From assembly GCF_046630445.1 (NCBI RefSeq), contig NC_092343.1, positions 133,913,501 through 133,977,500 of the forward strand: 64,000 bases of DNA, given 5' to 3'. Numbering within the stretch: position 1 is the stretch's first letter; every line of letters begins with the position of its first letter. The translations under genes were made by a program, and so were the position numbers. Below the pieces are notes generated by a model. The model saw nothing but the letters and a program-made list of their open reading frames with translations. It did not search any database and had not been told where the DNA came from. The stretch is from Rutidosis leptorrhynchoides (Eukaryota > Streptophyta > Magnoliopsida > Asterales > Asteraceae). Of this stretch, positions 48,901-61,574 are shown in pieces.

Positions 48901-49253
48901 ATGTCTTTACAACGATAATCGTTACATATATGTCTCGTTTAAAAATCATTAAGTTAGTAGTCTTGTTTTTACATATGTAGTTCATTGTTAATATACTTTA
49001 TGATATGTTTAATTATCATAGTATCATGTTAACTATATATATATATATCCATATATATGTCATCATATAGTTTTTACAAGTTTTAACGTTCGTGAATCAC
49101 CGGTCAACTTGGGTGGTCAATTGTCTATATGAAACATATTTCAATTAATCAAGTCTTAACAAGTTTGATTGCTTAACATGTTGGAAACATTTAATCATGT
49201 AAATATCAATCTCAATTAATATATATAAACATGGAAAAGTTCGGGTCACTACA
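46000..49253 (-). repeat. 3' LTR of A2
   Basis: Plus-strand ends TGAAATG...CACTACA. Hairpin CAAC-AAAAAT-GTTG at 46368-46381. Confidence 0.95.
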
Positions 49254-49268
49254 GTACCTACCCGTTAA
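49254..49268 (-). promoter_or_regulatory. polypurine tract of A2
   Basis: The minus strand reads TTAACGGGTAGGTAC directly before the 3' LTR start TGTAGTGACCC. Confidence 0.85.
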
Positions 49269-49288
49269 ATAAATTTCGTCCCGAAATT

Positions 49289-52200
49289 TTAAGCTGTTGA
49301 AGGTGTTGACGAATCTTCTGGAAATAGATGCGGGTATTTCTTCTTCATCTGATCTTCACGCTCCCAGGTGAACTCGGGTCCTCTACGAGCATTCCATCGA
49401 ACCTTAACAATTGGTATCTTGTTTTGCTTAAGTCTTTTAACTTCACGATCCATTATTTCAACGGGTTCTTTGATGAATTGAAGTTTTTCGTTGATTTGGA
49501 TTTCATCTAACGGAATAGTGAGATCTTCTTTAGCAAAACATTTCTTCAAATTCGAGACGTGGAAAGTGTTATGTACAGCCGCGAGTTGTTGCGGTAACTC
49601 AAGTCGGTAAGCAACTGGTCCGACATGATCAATAATCTTGAATGGTCCAATATACCTTGGATTTAATTTCCCTCGTTTACCAAATCGAACAACGCCTTTC
49701 CAAGGTGCAACTTTAAGCATGACCATCTCTCCAATTTCAAATTCTATATCTTTTCTTTTAATGTCAGCGTAGCTCTTTTGTCGACTTTGGGCGGTTTTCA
49801 ACCGTTGTTGAATTTGGATGATCTTCTCGGTAGTTTCTTGTATAATCTCCGGACCCGTAATCTGTCTATCCCCCACTTCACTCCAACAAATCGGAGACCT
49901 GCACTTTCTACCATAAAGTGCTTCAAATGGCGCCATCTCAATGCTTGAATGGTAGCTGTTGTTGTAGGAAAATTCTGCTAACGGTAGATGTCGATCCCAA
50001 CTGTTTCCGAAATCAATAACACATGCTCGTAGCATGTCTTCAAGCGTTTGTATCGTCCTTTTGCTCTGCCCATCAGTTTGTGGATGATAGGCAGTACTCA
50101 TGTCTAGACGAGTTCCTAATGCTTGCTGTAATGTTTGCCAGAATCTTGAAATAAATCTGCCATCCCTATCAGAGATAATAGAGATTGGTATTCCATGTCT
50201 AGAGACGACTTCCTTCAAATACAGTCGTGCTAACTTCTCCATCTTGTCATCTTCTCTTATTGGTAGGAAGTGTGCTGATTTGGTGAGACGATCAACTATT
50301 ACCCAAATAGTATCAAAACCACTTGCAGTCCTTGGCAATTTAGTGATGAAATCCATGGTAATGTTTTCCCATTTCCATTCTGGGATTTTGGGTTGTTGAA
50401 GTAGACCTGATGGTTTCTGATGCTCAGCTTTGACCTTAGAACACATCAAACATTCTCCTACGTATTTAGCAACATCGGCTTTCATACCCGGCCACCAAAA
50501 ATGTTTCTTGAGATCCTTGTACATCTTCCCCGTTCCAGGATGTATTGAGTATCTGGTTTTATGAGCTTCTCTAAGTACCATTTCTCTCATATTTCCAAAT
50601 TTTGGTACCCAAATACTTTCAGCCCTATACCGGGTTCCGTCTTCCCGAATATTAAGATGCTTCTCCGATCCTTTGGGTATTTCATCCTTTAAATTTCCCT
50701 CTTTTAAAACTCCTTATTGCGCCTCCTTTATTTGAGTAGTAAGGTTATTATGAATCATTATATTCATAGATTTTACTCGAATGGGTTCTCTGTCCTTCCT
50801 GCTCAAAGCATCGGCTACCCCATTTGCCTTCCCCGGGTGGTAACGAATCTCAAAGTCGTAATCATTCAATAATTCAATCCACCTACGATGCCTCATATTC
50901 AGTTGTTTCTGATTAAATATGTGTTGAAGACTTTTTTGGTCAGTATATATAATACTTTTGACCCCATATAAGTAGTTCCTCCAAGTCTTTAATGCAAAAA
51001 CAACCGCGCCTAATTACAAATCATGCGTCGTATAATTTTGTTCGTGAATCTTCAATTGTCTAGACGCATAAGCAATCACCTTCGTTCGTTGCATTAATAC
51101 ACAACCGAGACCTTGCTTTGATGCGTCACAATAAATCACAAAATCATCATTCCCTTCAGGCAATGACAATATAGGTGCCGTAGTTAGCTTTTTCTTCAAT
51201 AACTGAAACGCTTTCTCTTGTTCATCATTCCATTCAAATTTCTTCCCTTTATGCGTTAATGCAGTCAAGGGTTTTGCTATTCTGGAAAAGTCTTGGATGA
51301 ACCTTCTGTAGTAACCAGCTAGTCCTAAAAACTGGCGTATGTGTTTCGGAGTTTTCGGGGTTTCCCACTTTTCAACAGTTTCTATCTTTGCCGGATCCAC
51401 CTTAATACCTTTTTTGTTCACTATGTGACCGAGGAATTGAACTTCTTCCAACCAAAATGCACACTTTGAAAACTTAGCGTACAATTCTTCCTTCCTCAAT
51501 ACTTCTAACACCTTTCTCAAATGTTCACCGTGTTCTTGGTCATTCTTTGAGTAAATAAGTATGTCATCAATGAAAACAATGACAAACTTGTCAAGGTATG
51601 GTGCACACACTCGGTTCATAAGGTCCATGAACACAGCTGGTGCATTAGTTAAACCAAACAGCATGACCATAAACTCGTAATGACCGTAACGTGTTCTGAA
51701 AGCAGTCTTTGGAATATCATCTTCTTTCACCCGCATTTGATGATACCCGGAACGTAAGTCAATCTTTGAATAAACAGACGAGCGTTGTAGTTGATCAAAT
51801 AAGTCGTCGATTCTCGGTAGTGGGTAGCGGTTCTTGATGGTAAGTTTGTTCAACTCTCGGTAGTCGATACACAACCTGAATGTACCATCTTTCTTCTTGA
51901 CAAACAAAACAGGAGCTCCCCTCGGTGATGTGCTTGGTCGAATGAAACCACGCTCTAAAAGTTCTTGTAATTGGCTTTGTAGTTCTTTCATCTCACTGGG
52001 TGCGAGTCTGTAAGGAGCACGAGCTATTGGTGCAGCTCCTGGTACAAGATCTATTTGAAATTCAACGGATCGATGTGGGGGTAATCCCGGTAATTCTTTC
52101 GGAAATACATCGGGAAATTCTTTTGCGACGGGAACATCATTGATGCTCTTTTCTTCAGTTTGTACTTTCTCGACGTGTGCTAGAACAGCATAGCAACGTT

Positions 52201-53854
52201 TTCTTATTAGTTTTTGTGCCTTCAAATTACTAATAAGATGTAGCTTCGTGTTGCCCTTTTCTCCGTACACCATTAAGGGTTTTCCTTTTTCTCGTATAAT
52301 GCGAATTGCATTTTTGTAACAAACGATCTCTGCTTTCACTTCTTTCAACCAGTCCATACCGATTATCACATCAAAACTCCCTAACTCTACTGGTATCAAA
52401 TCAATCTTAAATGTTTCGCTAACCAGTTTAATTTCTCGATTCCGACATATATTATCTGCTGAAATTAATTTACCATTTGCTAATTCGAGTAAAAATTTAC
52501 TATCCAAAGGCGTCAATGGACAACTTAATTTAGCACAAAAATCTCTACTCATATAGCTTCTATCCGCACCCGAATCAAATAAAACGTAAGCAGATTTATT
52601 GTCAATAAGAAACGTACCTGTAACAAGCTCCGGGTCTTCCTGTGCCTCTGCCGCATTAATATTGAAAACTCTTCCGCGGCCTTGTCCATTCGTGTTCTCC
52701 TGGTTCGGGCAATTTCTAATAATGTGGCCCGGTTTTCCAAATTTATAACAAACTACATTTGCATAACTTGCTCCGACACTACTTGCTCCGCAATTACTCG
52801 TTCCGACACCATTTGTTCCTTTCGTTCTATTAACCCCTGGTCCGTAGACCTCACACTTCGCCGCGCTATGACCATTTCTTTTACACTTGTTGCAAAATTT
52901 GGTGCAGAACCCCGAGTGATACTTTTCACACCTTTGGCATAGCTGCTTCTGATTGTTGTTGTTGTTGTGGTTATTATTGTTGTTGGGATGATTGTTGTAG
53001 TTGTTGTTGTTGTTGTTGTTGGGCCGTTTGTTGTAGCTGCGATTGATGTTGCGATTGTTAGGATAATTGTTGCGATTATTGTTGTAATTGCTGTTGTTAT
53101 TGTATTGGTGATTCTTATCACCGTTTTCCTCCCACTTTCTTTTGACTTGCTTCACATTGGCCTCTTCAGCAGTCTGTTCTTTAATTCTTTCTTCAATCTG
53201 GTTCACTAGTTTGTGAGCCATTCTACATGCCTGTTGTATGGAGGCGGGCTCGTGTGAACTTATATCTTCTTGGATTCTTTCCGGTAATCCTTTCACAAAC
53301 GCGTCGATCTTCTCTTCCTCATCTTCGAATGCTCCCGGACACAATAGGCACAATTCTGTGAATCGTCTTTCGTACGTGGTAATATCAAATCCTTGGGTTC
53401 GTAACCCTCTAAGTTCTGTCTTGAGCTTATTGACCTCGGTTCTGGGACGGTACTTCTCGTTCATCAAGTGCTTGAATGCTGACCACGGTAGTGCGTACGC
53501 ATCATCTTGTCCCATTTGCTCTAGATAGGTATTCCACCATGTTAACGCAGAACCTGTGAAGGTATGCGTAGCGTACTTCACTTTGTCCTCTTCAGTAAAC
53601 TTACTTATGGCAAACACCGATTCGACCTTCTCGGTCCACCGTTTCAATCCGATCGGTCCTTCGGTTCCATCAAATTCCAAAGGTTTGCAGGCAGTGAATT
53701 CTTTGTAGGTGCATCCTACACGATTTCCTGTACTGCTAGATCCAAGGTTATTGTTGGTATGTAGCGCAGCCTGTACTGCGGCTATGTTTGAAGCTAGAAA
53801 AGTACGGAATTCCTCTTCATTCATATTCACGGTGTGTCGAGTAGTCGGTGCCAT
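49289..53854 (-). pseudogene. gag-pol polyprotein of A2, one frame with two in-frame stops
   Basis: About 1522 codons from ATG 53852-53854 (MAPTTRH). Gag and Asn-rich linker; knuckle 1 intact, knuckle 2 has lost its second Cys (Phe codon 52739-52741); protease DSGA near 52565-52576; RT with FIDDILIYS; RNase H with FVIYCDAS and, later, HRRWIELL and ADALSRK; integrase with [11 protein letters not shown] zinc-finger region, TMDFI and SDRDGRF for the two Asp residues; and a chromodomain-like tail ([18 protein letters not shown]). Stops at 51014-51016 and 50714-50716 split RNase H. The third integrase acid is Lys (codon 50060-50062, context GQSKRTIQ). RT also reads MLFGL where A1 has MPFGL. It is therefore inactive as it stands. 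Confidence 0.93.
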
Positions 53855-53986
53855 TTCCTTCAAAATAGTCAAATGGAACAAGTTAATCATACAGAATATT
53901 AAGAGTAGTTAATAGTATTTCGTAGCATAATATGAACTCATTTATAAAAGCTTTTTCTTCATATTAGCGTTTTATAAGTTTAAATT

Positions 53987-54007
53987 CGGGTAGTACCTAC
54001 CCGTTAA
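53987..54007 (-). promoter_or_regulatory. internal polypurine-motif copy in A2
   Basis: Same 15-mer TTAACGGGTAGGTAC (53993-54007) with hairpin, between F-box ORF and gag, as in A1. Confidence 0.6.
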
Positions 54008-54237
54008 GTTCATACTTAGTAGCTAATATACAATTCAACTACTACAATTCTATATGAAAAACTGATTATAATAATATTTCGCGTTCAAACTTTTATATAA
54101 TATTTTACAAACTTACAATACCGCTTATTTTACATAAAGCATGAAATATAGCACACAATAACTTTGATACAAGATAGTTGTGAAGATAATTCTAGCTAGT
54201 ACACAAGTCGTTCAGTAAAGGCAATAAATACACGTAA

Positions 54238-54879
54238 TTAATACGTCCAGAAACAAGTCATACATTCTGGTTTTACTAGGATTACTTCCCATCCTTGGTC
54301 TTGTGGAACATAACCGTTATGGCCATTGATAAGACAGCGTGTTGTAACGTCGTCAAAGGGACGAGGGTTACGTAATGTCCAACAGTCCCGTAACAATCTA
54401 AAAACCTCATTTCTTACCCCAATTACCGACTCCGTCACTTGTGGGAACGTTTTGTTTAATAGTTGTAGGCCGATGTTCTTGTTCTCACTTTGGTGAGAAG
54501 CGAACATTACTAATCCGTAAGCATAACATGCTTCTTTATGTTGCATGTTAGCCGCTTTTTCTAAATCACGAAGTCCAATATTCGGATATATCGAGTCAAA
54601 ATAATTTCTTAACCCATTGCGTAAAATAGCATTTGGGTTCCCCGCAATATATGCGTCAAAGTAAACACATCGTAACTTATGGATTTCCCAATGTGATATC
54701 CCCCATCTTTCGAACGAAAGCCTTTTATAAACCAAGGCATTCTTGGAACGTTCTTCGAATGTCTTACAAACTGATCTCGCCTTAAATAGTTGTGCCGAAG
54801 AATTCTGACCGACTCTAGACAAGATTTCATCAATCATGTCTCCGGGTAGGTCTCTTAAAATATTGGGTTGTCTATCCAT
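54238..54879 (-). CDS. F-box protein with Sel1-like repeats, A2 copy
   Basis: Open frame of 213 residues, homologous to 3128-3811 and in the same place. The F-box (LPGDMIDEILSRVG, FKARSVCKTF) and the Sel1-like part (HKEACYAYGLVMF) are unchanged apart from conservative substitutions. It ends at 54238-54240 with TAA where A1 has Glu, so the last 14 residues (homologous end near 54196) are lost. Because the polyprotein of this element is broken while this ORF is nearly whole, it may still be expressed from the 5' LTR. Substrate unknown. Confidence 0.78.
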   Translation of the reverse strand: MDRQPNILRDLPGDMIDEILSRVGQNSSAQLFKARSVCKTFEERSKNALVYKRLSFERWGISHWEIHKLRCVYFDAYIAGNPNAILRNGLRNYFDSIYPNIGLRDLEKAANMQHKEACYAYGLVMFASHQSENKNIGLQLLNKTFPQVTESVIGVRNEVFRLLRDCWTLRNPRPFDDVTTRCLINGHNGYVPQDQGWEVILVKPECMTCFWTY

Positions 54880-55017
54880 TTTGTGTTTTTATACTGTAAA
54901 ATAGACAAGAGTTAGATTCATAAAAAAAAATACTTATTAATACAAGCAATTTTTACATATATCATAAAGCATAAGCACACTATATTACTTATATTACACC
55001 ACACGAATACAACTATA

Positions 55018-55632
55018 TTATTCCAACTCGCTTGTTTCTTCTTCTTCGGTTTTGGTTCGTTTTGCCAAGTTTCTAGGGATATATGATGTTCCCCTAATAC
55101 GAGCCGTCGTTATCCACATTGGTTTAGAAAAACCTGGTGGTTTAGAGGTTCCCGGGTCATTGTTACAACTTAAGGACTTCGGGGGTTGACGATACATATA
55201 AAGTTCATCGGGGTTGGAATTAGATTTCTCTATTTTTATGCCCTTTCCTTTATTATTTTCTTTTGCATTTTTAAATTCAGTTGGGGTAATTTCTATAACA
55301 TCATCGGAATTCTCGTCGGAATCCGATTCATCGGAGAATTGGTAATCCTCCCAATATTTTGCTTCCTTGGTGGAAACACCATTGATCATAATTAACCTTG
55401 GTCGGTTGGTTGAGGATTTTCTTTTACTTAACCGTTTTATTATTTCCCCCACCGGTTCTATTTCTTCATCCGGTTCCGATTCTTCTTCCGGTTCCGATTC
55501 TTCTTCCGGTTCCGACTCTTCTTCCGGTTCCTCTTCGGGAACTTGTGAATCAGTCCACGAATCATTCCAATTTACATTTTACTCTTCATTATTATTAGGT
55601 GAGTCAATGGGACTTGTTCTAGAGGTAGACAT
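55018..55632 (-). pseudogene. acidic ORF of A2, broken at codon 18
   Basis: Homologue of 3950-4564, ATG at 55630-55632. A stop at 55579-55581 replaces Ser at codon 18; the rest stays open to 55018, with a possible restart at Met 55452 giving 144 residues without the EEE-SEP repeats. The C-terminal block (KPPGFSKPMWITTARIRG) is identical to A1, while the acidic repeat differs. Confidence 0.7.
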
Positions 55633-55827
55633 CTATCACATAATATCAAACGCGTTAAGAGATTAATATATCACATAATATTCACATGTTAAAAATATAT
55701 AGTTTCCAACAAAATTTGTTAAACAATCATTTTTCAAGCAAACACGGTCGAAGTCCAGACTCACTAATGCATCCTAACAAACTCGATAAGACACACTAAT
55801 GCAAATTTCTGGTTCTCTAAGACCAAC

Positions 55828-55839
55828 GCTCGGATACCA
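55828..55839 (-). promoter_or_regulatory. primer-binding site (A2), one mismatch
   Basis: The minus strand reads TGGTATCCGAGC; the family and tRNA-Met match is TGGTATCAGAGC. The change probably arose after insertion. Confidence 0.85.
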
Positions 55840-55843
55840 ACTG

Positions 55844-58800
55844 AAATGTCCCGTTCTTATTGTTTAAAAACGTTCCATATTAATTGATTTCGTTGCGAGG
55901 TTTTGACCTCTATATGAGACATTTTTCAAAGACTGCATTCATTTTAAAACAAACCATAACCTTTATTTCATCAATAAAGGTTTAAAAAGCTTTACGTAGA
56001 TTATCAAATAATGATAATCTAAAATATCCTGTTTACACACGACCATTACATAATGGTTTACAATACAAATATGTTACAACAAAATAAGTTTCTTGAATGC
56101 AGTTTTTACACAATATCATACAAGCATGGACTCCAAATCTCGTCCTTATTTAAGTATGCGACAGCGGAAGCTCTTAATAATTACCTGAGAATAAACATGC
56201 TTAAAACGTCAACAAAAATGTTGGTGAGTTATAGGTTTAACCTATATATATCAAATCATAATAATAGACCACAAGATTTCATATTTCAATACACATCCCA
56301 TACATAGAGATAAAAATCATTCATATGGTGAACACCTGGTAACCGACATTAACAAGATGCATATATAAGAATATCCCCATCATTCCGGGACACCCTTCGG
56401 ATATGATATAAATTTCGAAGTACTAAAGCATCTGGTACTTTGGATGGGGTTTGTTAAGCCCAATAGATCTATCTTTAGGATTCGCGTCAATTAGGGTGTC
56501 TGTTCCCTAATTCTTAGATTACCAGACTTAATAAAAAGGGGCATATTCGATTTCGATAATTCAACCATAGAATGTAGTTTCACGTACTTGTGTCTATTTT
56601 GTAAATCATTTATGAAACCTGCATGTATTCTCATCCCAAAAATATTAGATTTTAAAAGTGGGACTATAACTCACTTTCACAAATTTTTACTTCGTCGGGA
56701 AGTAAGACTTGGCCACTGGTTGATTCAGGAACCTATAACAATATATACATATATATCAAAGTATGTTCAAAATATATTTACAACACTTTTAATATATTTT
56801 GATGTTTTAAGTTTATTAAGTCAGCTGTCCTCGTTAGTAACCTACAACTAGTTGTCCACAGTTAGATGTACAGAAATAAATCGATAAATATTATCTTGAA
56901 TCAATCCACGACCCAGTGTATACGTATCTCAGTATTGATCCACAACTCAAACTATATATATTTTGGAATCAACCTCAACCCTGTATAGCTAACTCCAACA
57001 TTCACATATAGAGTGTCTATGGTTGTTCCGAAATATATATAGATGTGTCGACATGATAGGTCGAAACATTGTATACGTGTCTATGGTATCTCAAGATTAC
57101 ATAATATACAATACAAGTTGATTAAGTTATGGTTGGAATAGATTTGTTACCAACTTTCACGTAGCTAAAATGAGAAAAATTATCCAATCTTGTATTACCC
57201 ATAACTTCTTCATTTTAAATCTGTTTTGAGTGAATCAAATTGCTATGGTTTCATATTGAACTCTATTTTATGAATCTAAACAGAAAAAGTAGAGGTTTAT
57301 AGTAGGAAAAATAAGTTGCAAGTCGTTTTTGTAAATGTAGTCATTTCAGTCGAAAGAACGACGTCTAGATGACCATTTTAGAAAACATACTTCCACTTTG
57401 AGTTTAACCATAATTTTTGGATATAGTTTCATGTTCATAATAAAAATCATTTTCTCAGAATAACAACTTTTAAATCAAAGTTTATCATAGTTTTTAATTA
57501 ACTAACCCAAAACAGCCCGCTGTGTTACTACGACGGCGTAAATCCGGTTTTACGGTGTTTTTCGTGTTTCCAGGTTTTAAATCATTAAGTTAGCATATCA
57601 TATAGATATAGAACATGTGTTTAGTTGATTTTAAAAGTCAAGTTAGAAGGATTAACTTTTGTTTACGAACAAGTTTAGAATTAACTAAACTATGTTCTAG
57701 TGATTACAAGTTTAAACCTTCGAATAAGATAGCTTTATATGTATGAATCGAATGATGTTATGAACATCATTACTACCTTAAGTTCCTTGGATAAACCTAC
57801 TGGAAAAGAGAAAAATGGATCTAGCTTCAACGGATCCTTGGATGGCTCGAAGTTCTTGAAGCAGAATCATGACACGAAAACAAGTTCAAGTAAGATCATC
57901 ACTTGAAATAAGATTGTTATAGTTATAGAAATTGAACCAAAGTTTGAATATGATAATTACCTTGTATTAGAATGATAACCTACTATAAGAAACAAAGATT
58001 TCTTGAGGTTGGATGATCACCTTACAAGATTGGAAGTGAGCTAGCAAACTTGAAAGTAATCTTGATTTTATGTAACTAGAACTTGTAGAATATATGAAGA
58101 ACACTTAGAACTTGAAGATAGAACTTGAGAGAGATCAATTAGATGAAGAAAATTGAAGAATGAAAGTGTTTGTAGGTGTTTTTGGTCGTTGGTGTATGGA
58201 TTAGATATAAAGGATATGTAATTTTTGTTTTCATGTAAATAAGTCATGAATGATTACTCATATTTTTGTAATTTTATGAGATATTTCATGCTAGTTGCCA
58301 AATGATGGTTCCCACATGTGTTAGGTGACTCACATGGGCTGCTAAGAGCTGATCATTGGAGTGTATATACCAATAGTACATACATCTAAAAGCTGTGTAT
58401 TGTACGAGTACGAATACGGGTGCATACGAGTAGAATTGTTGATGAAACTGAACGAGGATGTAATTGTAAGCATTTTTATTAAGTAGAAGTATTTTGATAA
58501 GTGTATTGAAGTCTTTCAAAAGTGTATAAATACATATTAAAACACTACATGTATATACATTTTAACTGAGTCGTTAAGTCATCGTTAGTCGTTACATGTA
58601 AGTGTTGTTTTGAAACCTTTAGGTTAACGATCTTGCTAAATGTTGTTAACCCAATGTTTATAATATCAAATGAGATTTTAAATTATTATATTATCATGAT
58701 ATTATCATGTATGACTATCTCTTAATATGATATATATACATTAAATGTCTTTACAACGATAATCGTTACATATATGTCTCGTTTAAAAATCATTAAGTTA

Positions 58801-59093
58801 GTAGTCTTGTTTTTACATATGTAGTTCATTGTTAATATACTTTATGATATGTTTACTTATCATAGTATCATGTTAACTATATATATATCCATATATATGT
58901 CATCATATAGTTTTTACAAGTTTTAACGTTCGTGAATCACCGGTCAACTTGGGTGGTCAATTGTCTATATGAAACATATTTCAATTAATCAAGTCTTAAC
59001 AAGTTTGATTGCTTAACATGTTGGAAACATTTAATCATGTAAATATCAATCTCAATTAATATATATAAACATGGAAAAGTTCGGGTCACTACA
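55844..59093 (-). repeat. 5' LTR of A2
   Basis: LTR begins at 55842 on the plus strand (TGAAATG) and ends TCACTACA at 59093. Hairpin at 56210-56223. Confidence 0.95.
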
Positions 59094-59098
59094 GTACG
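59094..59098 (+). repeat. target-site duplication of A2, right copy (GTACG)
   Basis: Pairs with 45995-45999. Confidence 0.92.
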
Positions 59099-59480
59099 TA
59101 TGTGCATGTATACATTGTAGGTATATATATGTGTGTGTATATGTAAATATATACATACGTGTATATGTATGTGTATATATGTATGTATATATACGTATGT
59201 ATGTATGAATGTGTATTATGAAAGTATTATATAAGGTTAGTAAATATAATAAGAAAAGTAATAAGTGTATATATATGTATCACTCTTACATTAATGTATA
59301 TATAACACTTACGTATATTATACATATATATCACCTAGTTACAAATATATATGTATGTATCACATAGGTGTATATCTATATATGTAACATATAATGATTA
59401 ATTAAATAATAATATTATTATTAGAATAACTTATACACTTAACTATATAGTAACACCTAATTACACTAAGTATATTATCA

Positions 59481-59539
<59 letters not shown>

Positions 59540-60796
59540 CTAATAAGTATATAAATAACTTGTTATGTGTATACACTTATAACGTGTAGGTTATAATTAA
59601 AGATAGCGTACAAAGACTACAAACATCAATGCTACTTGTGGCCTAGGGTGATCCTTGGTACCATTATGGGACGCTTGTGGATCTCGAATGCCAAGACTTA
59701 GATTCTGCTCAAGGGATCCTGGGCCGCTCGGTAACAATAGATCATTGGAGTGACTTGCATGTTAGCAACGAAGTTTGGTCGAAATTGTACAACATCTTTG
59801 TTAAGAATTATAACCCGAACTTCTTAAATTAGAAGCTTACTATAAGTGGAAGCTTTCCATAAATAGTAGGTTTCCAAATATAGAAACTTTTGAGAAATAG
59901 GAACTTTTCTCGAAAATGGTCACTGTTAATATAGTTTGCTATATTAATAAACAAACTTTATGTCTACTAGCCATTAACTAATTAAAGGTTATATCTCTAG
60001 GTTGAGATCTCCGTTTACAATACTCCGTTCTTACTACTTGCGTGGAATATCTACTTGCTACTAAGGTGAACTTCACAGCCCCTCTTTTTACTTTTAATTA
60101 ACTGTTTTATAACTTTGGGGTGAGACACACGCTTGCTTTTAAACTGTTTTACGCTTAGACACGAGTACATGAAAACTTTATTCTGATTAGTTCAAACTAT
60201 GCTAACATGCTTTGATTCATGCTAAATCCCTACCATGACATCGTTAGTTGCTACGTATAAAGGAAAGTTTAGTTATTGTGAATAGCACTATGGAGAGTGA
60301 CGTCTCTATCCGAATGACCGTTGGTCAATGGATACATAATAATGATACACGACACGAACGTGATGTGTTTATGGTAACTTATGGTTAGTATCGATATCAT
60401 ATACACCAGCACTACTACCAAACTGATTAAACTTTATAATTAAATCTTGTGGTCTAAAAACTTGGTTATTATTGATAAACCTATGTTGTTCACTCAACCA
60501 TTTTTGGTTGACGCTTTAAACATGTTTTGTCTCAGGTAAAGATTGCTAAAGATTATTTGCTATTTGGACTTTGCTGCTTTTGGAGTCCGCATATCATCAT
60601 TCATATTATTGCATTAGAACATTTTAGATTACATTTAAATTTTAAGGAGTCATTTGTAATGACTTAATACTATCCGCCGCTTATAATACATTAGTTTATA
60701 TTAAAACCGTCTCATATAGAGTCGTTCTCGTTTATACATACTTGTGTTGTGATATTGTGATGTCATATTTCTCCGGCCCAATTTGGGGGTATGACA
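59099..60796 (+). repeat. 5' LTR of element F, last part
   Basis: Continues from 45999. It holds TATG/TATA-rich sequence, a (TA)n tract at 59483-59538, the conserved hairpin CAACCATTTTTGGTTG (60495-60510) with GTCTCAGGT downstream, and ends GGGGGTATGACA. Confidence 0.85.
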
Positions 60797-60876
60797 GAGT
60801 GGTATCAGAGCCAGGTTGTTATAGAGAACCAGGATTGCATCTTATGTGTTCCTTATGTGTTAGCTAGGTGCCTTAG
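60797..60876 (+). mobile_element. start of the internal region of element F, with primer-binding site
   Basis: TGGTATCAGAGC at 60800-60811, four bases after the LTR end, then a typical leader (GAGAACCAGGATTGCAT). Cut at 60876/60877 by element G. The rest of F is outside the window. Confidence 0.85.
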
Positions 60877-61574
60877 TGTAGCAACCCGACAAAATCGTCA
60901 TTGACGGCGCCGACTACTTAGGTCCCGTTACGTGGTCATAAGTCTTTAAAATAACGTTTGACCAAAATATGTCGCCTTCATTTCAAAAGTAAAGATTGTT
61001 TCCAAGTTTACAAGAATTGTTCAACCAAAAGTTACGTTACAAAGTTATAAGTACAAATAAAACCTTTGCGACACAGTTTTAAATAAGGTCAAAAGATGCT
61101 CCATGTATGCACATATACTCGACATCCAAAGCAAGTATCAAAATAATGAGCGGAAGCATGTATCACATATCGTTCAAAGACCTGAGAAAAACATAGAAAT
61201 CTGTCAACGAAAATGTTGGTGAAATCATAGGTTTGAGTAAGTAAGTGAGTAAAAAGGTAAGTTGAACCACAAGATTTGCAACATTGATATAATAGTAATA
61301 CATTCTAAAAGTTAATATCCACGAGCACCCAATTATCAATGCTTAACATTCCTTCCATAGGACCCCATCACAATAGTGTTAGAACATATACTGTTTCTCG
61401 AAAATATATTTCATCCGTAGACTGTAGCGAACCGTCTGAATGAGGGTTTATCAAACCCATATGGATCTATACAACATAAGTTCTCGCTTACACCCGACAA
61501 GTGTAACTAATGATAATCGAATTGAGGATTTTGTTCTAAACTCGTATGTAGAATGTTTGTTTTCCTATACTTGA
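60877..61574 (-). mobile_element. LTR end of element G (B/D family), minus strand
   Basis: Plus strand begins TGTAGCAACCCGAC and follows the reverse complement of the B LTR (30266 leftward to 29765, then 16554 leftward), including GACGGCGCCG and hairpin CAACGAAAATGTTG (61205-61218). It runs unbroken across the point where C is inserted in B, confirming that C interrupts B. Target duplication expected: CTTAG (60872-60876). Cut at 61574 by H. Confidence 0.82.

Larger units (their letters stand above)
46000..59093 (-). mobile_element. complete Ty3/gypsy element A2, 13.1 kb, with two extra ORFs
   Basis: LTRs 46000-49253 and 55842-59093, perfect target duplication GTACG, tRNA-Met primer site and polypurine tract. 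Minus-strand order: 5' LTR, acidic ORF (broken), F-box ORF, gag-protease-RT-RNase H-integrase in one frame with two stops. LTRs are almost identical, so insertion is recent in spite of the stops. Confidence 0.96.
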
